Positions 13,783 through 20,753 of a stretch of 24,906 bases of DNA are shown here, one piece after another. Position numbers and translations under genes: made by a program. Under the pieces are notes generated by a model that was given only the letters and a program-made list of their open reading frames with translations, searched no databases and was not told the origin of the DNA. Source of the stretch: a virus; IMG/VR virus record IMGVR_UViG_3300043446_002209, positions 1 to 24,906 of that record; one strand, written 5' to 3'. Each line of letters begins with the position of its first letter. Position 1 is the stretch's first letter.

Positions 13783-14310
13783 ATGGCAGATAGCACAGAA
13801 CTTTTCACAACATCAGATACAGCACCCAAGCAGCCCGCGAAGGCAGTGAAGGCGACCGAGGAAACACTTCTCGATAAGCTCACTTCTGTTATTAAACAAA
13901 AGGTAGAGCGTCCAGTTGTTCATCTAGATGTTCCAGAACGCCCTGGCGTAACTATTAAGGTCAGCCCAAATATTACCCAGAACCAGATGCGTCAATGGAG
14001 AAAGCAGTCTGGTGAGGATTCGAGAAATGGCATGGATGCAACAAAGTTTGCGTGTCTTGTCATCGGCTCAACGACAGTTGGGATTTGCCTGAATGGCGAA
14101 GAGGTTCATGACGAAGAAGGTTATGAAATCAACTTCGCTTCAGACAAGATGTGGGAAATGACAGAAACGTCTCGCTCCCTTGATGCAGTTCGCGCATTCT
14201 TTGGTGTTGACCCCCACATTGAGGCAGCTGCCCTTGCAATCCTTGATGCCGCCGGATATTCAGATACGGTTGAGACAGTGGACCCTACGAAGGAGTCTTC
14301 GACCAACTAG
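13783..14310 (+). CDS. tail assembly chaperone, upstream (gpG-like) part
   Basis: This 175-residue product is the short form of the tail assembly chaperone, which binds the tape measure during tail building. The N-terminus is polar. The core PVVHLDVPERPGVTIKVSPNITQNQMRQWRKQ (about 45-76) and the acidic middle with FACLVIGSTTVGICLNGEEV resemble chaperones of actinobacteriophage tails. It lies between tube and tape measure, the conserved position. No clear Shine-Dalgarno precedes the ATG, though translation may couple poorly through the upstream inverted repeat. A -1 frame extension begins before its stop (see the next entry), so two products are expected. Confidence 0.85.
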   Translation: MADSTELFTTSDTAPKQPAKAVKATEETLLDKLTSVIKQKVERPVVHLDVPERPGVTIKVSPNITQNQMRQWRKQSGEDSRNGMDATKFACLVIGSTTVGICLNGEEVHDEEGYEINFASDKMWEMTETSRSLDAVRAFFGVDPHIEAAALAILDAAGYSDTVETVDPTKESSTN

Positions 14311-14480
14311 TCGATGACTCCAGGGTTATGTCTGCAGCTCGCATGGGTGAGCTGTTTGGAACAGACCCAATAAAGCTTCTGAATTGCACCGACGAGGAAT
14401 GGTTGATTCGTCTTGCATGTGCTAAAGTTATAAGTAACGACCGCGAAGAGCAAGAACGCCGGGCTAAGGCCTCTCAATAG
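14274..14480 (+). CDS. tail assembly chaperone, -1 frameshift extension (gpT-like)
   Basis: Relative to the upstream chaperone the -1 frame is open from just after a TGA at 14271-14273 to TAG 14478-14480. It reads YEGVFDQLVDDSRVMSAARM, then GELFGTDPIKLLNCTDEEWL and IRLACAKVISNDREEQERR. The LxxTDEEWLIRLACAKVI part is the conserved signature of the downstream chaperone part in phages that use a programmed frameshift, as lambda G/GT does. The shift must happen between 14274 and 14310 and would give about 232 residues. No canonical XXXYYYZ heptamer is visible; slippage of the CCT codon at 14284 onto CCC at 14283 is possible. An independent start at ATG 14328 (50 residues) is the alternative but its ribosome binding site is poor. 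Confidence 0.75.
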   Translation, partial: DSGPYEGVFDQLVDDSRVMSAARMGELFGTDPIKLLNCTDEEWLIRLACAKVISNDREEQERRAKASQ

Positions 14481-14532
14481 GCGCTCGGTTCTTACACTCA
14501 CGCGATTCTAACCAAATCGTGGAGATGCTGTA

Positions 14533-17500
14533 ATGGCCGAAGCAGACGTAAAGGTACAACTTAAAGCGGACATCCTTGGATTTGTCCGCGATATGAAAAT
14601 TGCTGAAAAGCAATTAAAGAGCTTCGGTAACCAAGCGCGTACTACTGCACTTTCTAGCGGCGCAAGTCGAATGGAAAGAGACTTTGCTGGTTCCTCAATA
14701 AAGATTAAAAAACACTTTGACCAAGTGGATAAAGCAATCCAAAATACCGGAAAAATGCTTGGCAAAGTCTTAATGACTGCCATAAAGGGGACAATGCTGC
14801 AGATGGCAGCCATGGGTGCCGTTATGGTTGGTATCCACGCATCGTTCGCGGTTGGTCGGGGAATAATGAAGGCCTATGGCGGCGCAATGAAAATAGTCGC
14901 CCAAGGCGGAGCAGCTGTTGCCGTTGCTCTTTCTACCGCAGCGGCCGCAATGCGAGAGCAGCAAGCAGCAATGTTTGCCTATAAGGGTAAAGGTGCTAGT
15001 CAGCTAGGCGGTGGTCTAAATCAGACGCGTGCGGCTATGCGTGCACTTGCTGCAGATGCAAATCTCGCCGTAATCGGAACACAGGGATTGAATAAAGCCT
15101 ATGCAGCGATGTCAAAGAGCATGACATCGACGCAGATATCCGGTAGCCGAAATATGTTTAAGGCTTTAATGGATTTTGGTTCAGCAGGTCAGGACCCTGG
15201 TGCAGCAGCTGAAAAAGTTGGCGTTTTAATTGCTGCCCTAAATGATACTAAAAAAACAATTGGTGATGTTCAAGCTGCAGCAAAAGGTCTTGGCCCGGAA
15301 ATGGAAAAGGCGTTTAAGCAGTCCGGAATTAAGACAAAAAAGCAATTCAAAGAAATGCTTATGTCTGGTGAACTTGCACGTAAAGGTGGAGTTTTTGGTC
15401 AGTTTGATGCAGTAAACGGAACATTGATTAATCAAGCAAAAGCTTTCTTTTCTCAAATCAAAGTTCAATTTGAGCAATTTGGCGATAAGTTCCTTAATCC
15501 GGCAAAAGAAGCATTCTTTAAAATTAAAAATATTATTCGCAAGGATATTACACGTGTCTATGCTGAATTAGAAAAATTTGGAACTGGCAATCTTTTTGAT
15601 GGAATCGTCAAGTTAGTAGAAAAATTATCTGGATTTTTCGTAACTTTAGTTCGTGACTGGCTTCCAAAAGCCAGCAATCAATTTGGTCGCATAGGTGACT
15701 GGATGGGCAAATTCCGGCGTGGATGGGATTTAGTTCTCGAGAAATTGCGCCCCTTTATTGCTGGCGCTCGCGTCATCGAATCAATATTTACACCAATATG
15801 GAAAACGCTGAAAGAACAAGGCGTTGGGGCAATGAAGGATTTTAATAAAAACCTTCAAGAAAATGCCCCTTATTTCAAGGAGCTCGGTCAAAGAGTTGCT
15901 GGACTTTTAGCTTCAGTAATGGAATTTGGCAGAACATTTCGCCAAATTTTCTTTTCTGCTCTTCCATTCATCAATGATGTTCTTGCTGGTGTCAAGTCAG
16001 TATTCGATGCCTTAAAAGGTTTTATTGGCACATTCAGCAAATCGCTTGGCGGTGCTGGACTTCTCGGCCTAATGATGATTAGCCGTCAAATGAAATCCCA
16101 TAAGGGCGGATATGCAGCATTCGGTGCGGCAGCAAGCCAAAATGTTCAAACAATGAATGTTGCGCAAATGAATGTTGGCGGTGCCCCAATCGGTGGTCAA
16201 GCATCAAGCGGTCGCTCACTCGCCTCTGGAGCAACGTCATCTGCAACGTCATCTGCAGCAATAGCGGCTGCTCAATACAAGTTTGGTGGACCAGTCAATG
16301 CTGGTGCTCAAACTGGAGCATCAGTAGCTAAAGGAAATATTGTTGCTGATTATAGAAATGGCATGACGTTAGCGGCAATTCCGGCTGGTGTCGGCATAGC
16401 TCAAAATCGCAATCCATTTGCACGCATGTTTGGCGGACGCAAATTCAATAAATCTGTTACCAATGCTTTGAGAAATCCAACACCATCAATGGGCTATGGT
16501 GCTGTTGGAAGTGTTGTTTACCCAGTAGGACCAACTATCGGTACCCAGCTAAAAGACCGTTTTGGTGCCAATGCCCTTAAAGGTTCAGCAATGGCAAGCC
16601 TAACCAGGAATAAGCGTCTCTGGAATATGCGAGCTCAAAATGCAGAAACTGGAAAAATTAGCGAAGTTTTAAGTGCCCCAGAACTTAAAGCTGCAGGTAT
16701 TTCGTCTCCTGGAAAATTGTTCAGGTCTTACCGTGAAAGTGCTGGATTCGCCAGAATTTTTGGTAATGAAAAACTTGGTATCAAGGGTTGGAATCAATCA
16801 CTTGGTGCAAAAATGGGCACGTCAATCGGCCTATCACTATTATCTCAAATGGCCCCAGAAGAGATGCGTGGTTCACTTGCCCTTGGCGGAATGATTGGGC
16901 AATTTAACCCCCTAGCAGGCGCTGCTGTTGGATTTGGTGGTGCCGCACTAAAGTCCAAGACTCCGATTCGTGGTGCGCTTTCCGGAGCGGCCGCCGGAGC
17001 GGCTCTTGGTTCAGTCCTTCCAGGTGTTGGAACGGCTGCAGGGGCGGCAATAGGAGCTCTTGGCGGAGCTCTAATGGGCGCGGCGAATAGAACAAAAGAA
17101 CAGGCCAAGAAAGCAAAAGCTGCTGTTACAGAAGGTTTCGACTCGTTGACAAAATCAATGGTCGCAGCTCGTTATTCAATGATGGAGCAAAACGCTAAAA
17201 ATATTGCCGCAGGTAAAAAGATTGCAAATCGTGGAGCATTTGAAGGCTTTGCAACAAAAATCACCGGTGGAGCAATGGCCATCGCAAATCAAAATAGAGG
17301 TGCAACAAAAGGACTTGGCACGCGCGGACGTATCACCAATGCAGTTGATATTGCAACAATGGCTGGTCCTGCATTACGCATATTAAGCGAAATACCCGGA
17401 TTAGCTTCAATTGATAAACCACTAAATTGGGTAAAGGGATTTTTTAGCGGCGGCAACGAAAGGGAAAAGAAACAAAAAGAAGCCGTAAAAAATATTATTA

Positions 17501-19080
17501 AGTATATGGAAGATAATGGTGCTGCATTATCTGAATCACAGATTAAAGATATGAATAAAAATCGCGGTGCCACTATTAAACAATTTGAGAAGACGGCGAA
17601 GGCGGAAAAAGATGCTGCTCAAATGTTGGACACAACGTATTCAAAACGCCTCACTGAGTTAGAAAAAATCAGCGGTAAAACGCGCCCAGAACTAGAGCTT
17701 TTAGCAAAAGATATGGGAGTCAATCTTTACGACAGCACGGTCAAATTTAAAGATGTTGTAAAGCAACTTGGGCTTGGAATGGCCAAGACAGCTGACCAAA
17801 TGCGTCAGGCTTTCACTGATGTTTATGTTGCCGGCTTTGATGTTTTCCAGCAGTATAAGAAACAAGCTGAAGCTGCAAAATCTTATAACGAAGTTGCTGA
17901 AAATTTCCGCGCATTAAGCGCTAACGGTGGAGCCACGAACACTGACTTCTTCCAGTTTATGACGGATTTAAGTTCCGCCTCACTGGACATGTTTGGAGGA
18001 GATGCTCTTACTTCTTTCTATGACATGACTCAGCAACTTGGGTATAAGGGCAAAACTGGTAATGCCCTTAAAACTGGTGGAGTATTTGCCAATGTTGCTG
18101 GGGAGTTTAATACCCCAGAGCGCAGAAAAATGCTGGAATCTGCTTTTGGAACAATGGAGTCTGGTTTTGCAAAAACCGGAGGTCAACAACTATCTGACAT
18201 TCTTGCTGAAAAGGGCTTTACGGCTAATAACCAAGTTCTAACTTCTCAAATACTTGGTCTAGCCCCAGCAAAGCAGGAAGCATTGCTAAGGTCGCTTCAG
18301 GCTGGAACATTTGATGTATTTGGAAATAGAAGAGCTGGTCAAACTAATACAGACCTAATCGCACAAAATCTTGCAGGTGCTGGACTGGATGTTAGTAAGC
18401 TCAATCTTGCAAAAATGCCTACAGATAATCTCGACAAAGTTGCTACAGCTATGGGCACTGCGTCTGATGACTTCTCTAAAGCTGTAACTAAATTTGTTGA
18501 TGGCGCTGACGCTGCATTTAAGAATATAACAACACCTGAATGGTTAAAAAATGGAAATCCAGCCCTTCTTGCTGGGAACTCAGTTCCAGTAAAGGTGGTG
18601 CCTGGTGATACATCATTCCCACGTGGAATTGGTGTTGGAGATACTACATCATCACGCCTCAGCCAGACAATGGCTCGTCACTCGGCAATAGACGGAACGC
18701 TAAGCGGCAAAAGAACTATTACATCTAGTTATAGAACATGGGGCCTTGGCTCGCTTGGTTCCGACCATCTGACGGGTCGTGCAATAGATGTCGTTGGTGA
18801 CAATCTTGTTTCGTATAGGGATGCTGTTAGGAGCAATGGTGGCTTTGCAGAGTTCCATGGAAACGGAGCAAATAGACACGTTCATGCTGTTCCCGGGCCG
18901 ATGGGCGACGGCGCAGCCCCATCCTCTTACACCAGAGCAGCCTCTCAGCGTGTAGTTTCTGGCGGCGGGATGAACGTGACAATACATATCAATGGGGCAA
19001 ATGCATCACCGGATGATATTGCAAATCGCGTTCTAGCAAAAATTAAAGATGCTGAAAGAGCTAAGAGAGAGCGTTCATAA
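14533..19080 (+). CDS. tail tape measure protein with C-terminal M15-type peptidase
   Basis: The 1515-residue protein is by far the longest and sets tail length; about 1.5 angstrom per residue would give a tail of roughly 0.2 micrometre. The N-terminal 100 residues are helical and Lys-rich. Hydrophobic parts lie near 85-130, near 480-520 (FINDVLAGVKSVFDALKGFI) and in a Gly/Ala-rich glycine-zipper-like stretch near 815-850 (GAAAGAALGSVLPGVGTAAG). The C-terminal part (about 1375-1460) has SSYRTWGLGSLGSDHLTG with H1412, D1419 in GRAIDV, and H1449/H1451 in NRHVHAV, the HxxxxxxD...HxH zinc layout of M15 peptidases. That domain would cut peptidoglycan crosslinks as the tail crosses the wall. GGAG lies 8 bases before the ATG. 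A 12-base tandem repeat is at 16231-16254. Confidence 0.95.
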   Translation: MAEADVKVQLKADILGFVRDMKIAEKQLKSFGNQARTTALSSGASRMERDFAGSSIKIKKHFDQVDKAIQNTGKMLGKVLMTAIKGTMLQMAAMGAVMVGIHASFAVGRGIMKAYGGAMKIVAQGGAAVAVALSTAAAAMREQQAAMFAYKGKGASQLGGGLNQTRAAMRALAADANLAVIGTQGLNKAYAAMSKSMTSTQISGSRNMFKALMDFGSAGQDPGAAAEKVGVLIAALNDTKKTIGDVQAAAKGLGPEMEKAFKQSGIKTKKQFKEMLMSGELARKGGVFGQFDAVNGTLINQAKAFFSQIKVQFEQFGDKFLNPAKEAFFKIKNIIRKDITRVYAELEKFGTGNLFDGIVKLVEKLSGFFVTLVRDWLPKASNQFGRIGDWMGKFRRGWDLVLEKLRPFIAGARVIESIFTPIWKTLKEQGVGAMKDFNKNLQENAPYFKELGQRVAGLLASVMEFGRTFRQIFFSALPFINDVLAGVKSVFDALKGFIGTFSKSLGGAGLLGLMMISRQMKSHKGGYAAFGAAASQNVQTMNVAQMNVGGAPIGGQASSGRSLASGATSSATSSAAIAAAQYKFGGPVNAGAQTGASVAKGNIVADYRNGMTLAAIPAGVGIAQNRNPFARMFGGRKFNKSVTNALRNPTPSMGYGAVGSVVYPVGPTIGTQLKDRFGANALKGSAMASLTRNKRLWNMRAQNAETGKISEVLSAPELKAAGISSPGKLFRSYRESAGFARIFGNEKLGIKGWNQSLGAKMGTSIGLSLLSQMAPEEMRGSLALGGMIGQFNPLAGAAVGFGGAALKSKTPIRGALSGAAAGAALGSVLPGVGTAAGAAIGALGGALMGAANRTKEQAKKAKAAVTEGFDSLTKSMVAARYSMMEQNAKNIAAGKKIANRGAFEGFATKITGGAMAIANQNRGATKGLGTRGRITNAVDIATMAGPALRILSEIPGLASIDKPLNWVKGFFSGGNEREKKQKEAVKNIIKYMEDNGAALSESQIKDMNKNRGATIKQFEKTAKAEKDAAQMLDTTYSKRLTELEKISGKTRPELELLAKDMGVNLYDSTVKFKDVVKQLGLGMAKTADQMRQAFTDVYVAGFDVFQQYKKQAEAAKSYNEVAENFRALSANGGATNTDFFQFMTDLSSASLDMFGGDALTSFYDMTQQLGYKGKTGNALKTGGVFANVAGEFNTPERRKMLESAFGTMESGFAKTGGQQLSDILAEKGFTANNQVLTSQILGLAPAKQEALLRSLQAGTFDVFGNRRAGQTNTDLIAQNLAGAGLDVSKLNLAKMPTDNLDKVATAMGTASDDFSKAVTKFVDGADAAFKNITTPEWLKNGNPALLAGNSVPVKVVPGDTSFPRGIGVGDTTSSRLSQTMARHSAIDGTLSGKRTITSSYRTWGLGSLGSDHLTGRAIDVVGDNLVSYRDAVRSNGGFAEFHGNGANRHVHAVPGPMGDGAAPSSYTRAASQRVVSGGGMNVTIHINGANASPDDIANRVLAKIKDAERAKRERS
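16231..16254 (+). repeat. 12-base tandem repeat in the tape measure gene
   Basis: GCAACGTCATCT occurs twice without interruption (16231-16242 and 16243-16254), encoding ATSSATSS within a Ser/Ala-rich linker. It keeps the frame and probably arose by slippage in a flexible part of the protein. Confidence 0.8.
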
Positions 19081-20753
19081 TGGGTGACATACTACTTCCA
19101 TATCAATATGTGAATTTAAGCCAACTAACTGGTTATTCATACTCTTACGAGGAATTACGTAAATTACCCTCTACGTCAGCTTATGCCGGGTATCCAATCT
19201 ATAAAAAGATAAAAATTAATACAAAAACTTTTGCAAGCGAACGTGTTGGTACAGAAGAGTATTGGGTTCCTGTAGAGGGTGAAGGATATAAAGTATTTGA
19301 AACTGGTGATGATGCATCTACGGTTGCACGTTCAACACCACTCAAGGCATCGCTTAATCCATTGCTAAAAGGCAAGAGCGACTATAAAGCGCAACCGGGA
19401 ACTCGTGTCACATATGCTGGAAAACAGTATGTTGCTACAACAAAAACAATTTTATGGGGAGATTTAGCTCCAGGAAATGCCGCGCCTAAGGATTCAGTAA
19501 CCTCACTGCCGGCAATTGGACTATCTACTGGAAGCCTTATATCAAATAAAAAAGTACCGATTCGCATTACAACGAATCCATACTCATACGACGCCATCCA
19601 GATATGGATTCTAGACCCGAATGAATCAGGTTATTCATTTACCAATAGCAGCAATCAGACTGTTTTAGCTCAATTCTGGTATCACCCAATAAATAAACAA
19701 TTTTATGCGCTTAGTGATGCACTGAAGGTGCTTAGCATTAGCCTTCCACAAAGCACTGCAAATATTGGAGCATCGTATTACACATATGTAGCTGACTTGC
19801 TTGGCGATACGTATAAGACAAACCCTAGAGTCCTGACACAGTTTGCAGTCGGTCTGATACCACCAAGTTCTCCGAGCTTAAAAGCTAGTTTGCAGCAAGG
19901 TCTTGTTCAGTACCTAGTAGCAAATAAGGCTTTGTCTTTAGAGGTTGCAATAGATACAGTTACAAAAGGTACAAATAATACTTCAATTATTCAGCAGTTT
20001 GTTGGTGGAACAAGCAAACCATCTGCGGTTTCACAGACAAAACGGCGTAAGAAAAATGTCTCTACCACAACTGGCAAGAAAACAACAGGCCCAGGCGGCA
20101 TATCTCCCTTGTTCAATAACCCAAGTAGGACAGCAACGTCGCGTCCTCAAATGGTGCAAAATTACAATGAGGAGATATTAAATACACCAATATCCAATCG
20201 ATATGTCTTTCTTTTTCCACCGAATCAAATTAACTACACAGGAATTGGTTCGGAATGGACGGACATAGAGCGTTCCGGCCAAACACCATTGATTGACTGG
20301 AAGGGTTATAAATTATTGCAAGTATCGTTCCAGTTCCTCATTGCCCCCGACGGAAATGGGACATTTGAGGGCATAACAGGGGAGTCATTCATAACGCTTG
20401 ACGTAGAGGATGAGATAGCAACGCTACGCCGCATGGCCGTTACGCCGTATCCAGTAACACTGCTTGGATTTGATGCATTGATGAGCGAGCAAATCGGATA
20501 TCCGTATATTCCGGGTCGCGGTGTTGAATTTGTAATATCTGAACTAAACATCACTTCACTATATAGAACTACCGAAGGAAAAATAAATCGCGCTCAATGT
20601 GACATAACTCTGCGAGAGATACATGCAAACGCATCTCCCTTAATCACTTTTCCACGTTTACGCATACCTGGAATAAAACTTCCACCAAAAGATAAATTGC
20701 CAGAGGATGGTGGAAATACTCTACTTTCTCAAACAAGTAATTATGCAAAATGA
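19080..20753 (+). CDS. baseplate/tail protein with XkdP-like C-terminal domain
   Basis: The product has 557 residues. Its ATG overlaps the tape measure stop (TAATG). Residues about 1-150 carry strands and YVATTKTILWGDLAPGNAA (about 117-135). Residues about 160-320 are beta/helical and end in a Lys-rich linker QTKRRKKNVSTTTGKKTTGP (about 320-339). The C-terminal domain (about 365-535) contains ISNRYVFLFPPNQINYTGIG, WTDIERSGQTPLIDWKGYK and LRRMAVTPYPVTLLGFDALM, which resembles the domain of baseplate proteins that link tube and hub (Bacillus XkdP, T4 gp53 and Afp7-type proteins), usually followed by LysM. I see no LysM here. The order tape measure, this gene, hub, spike agrees with such a role. 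Confidence 0.65.
   Translation: MGDILLPYQYVNLSQLTGYSYSYEELRKLPSTSAYAGYPIYKKIKINTKTFASERVGTEEYWVPVEGEGYKVFETGDDASTVARSTPLKASLNPLLKGKSDYKAQPGTRVTYAGKQYVATTKTILWGDLAPGNAAPKDSVTSLPAIGLSTGSLISNKKVPIRITTNPYSYDAIQIWILDPNESGYSFTNSSNQTVLAQFWYHPINKQFYALSDALKVLSISLPQSTANIGASYYTYVADLLGDTYKTNPRVLTQFAVGLIPPSSPSLKASLQQGLVQYLVANKALSLEVAIDTVTKGTNNTSIIQQFVGGTSKPSAVSQTKRRKKNVSTTTGKKTTGPGGISPLFNNPSRTATSRPQMVQNYNEEILNTPISNRYVFLFPPNQINYTGIGSEWTDIERSGQTPLIDWKGYKLLQVSFQFLIAPDGNGTFEGITGESFITLDVEDEIATLRRMAVTPYPVTLLGFDALMSEQIGYPYIPGRGVEFVISELNITSLYRTTEGKINRAQCDITLREIHANASPLITFPRLRIPGIKLPPKDKLPEDGGNTLLSQTSNYAK

Noticed and set aside
14497-14521. Small hairpin before the tape measure start
   Set aside because: CGATT/AATCG with an outer CAC/GTG and a bulge is short and of a kind expected by chance; it touches the Shine-Dalgarno but nothing else supports regulation.
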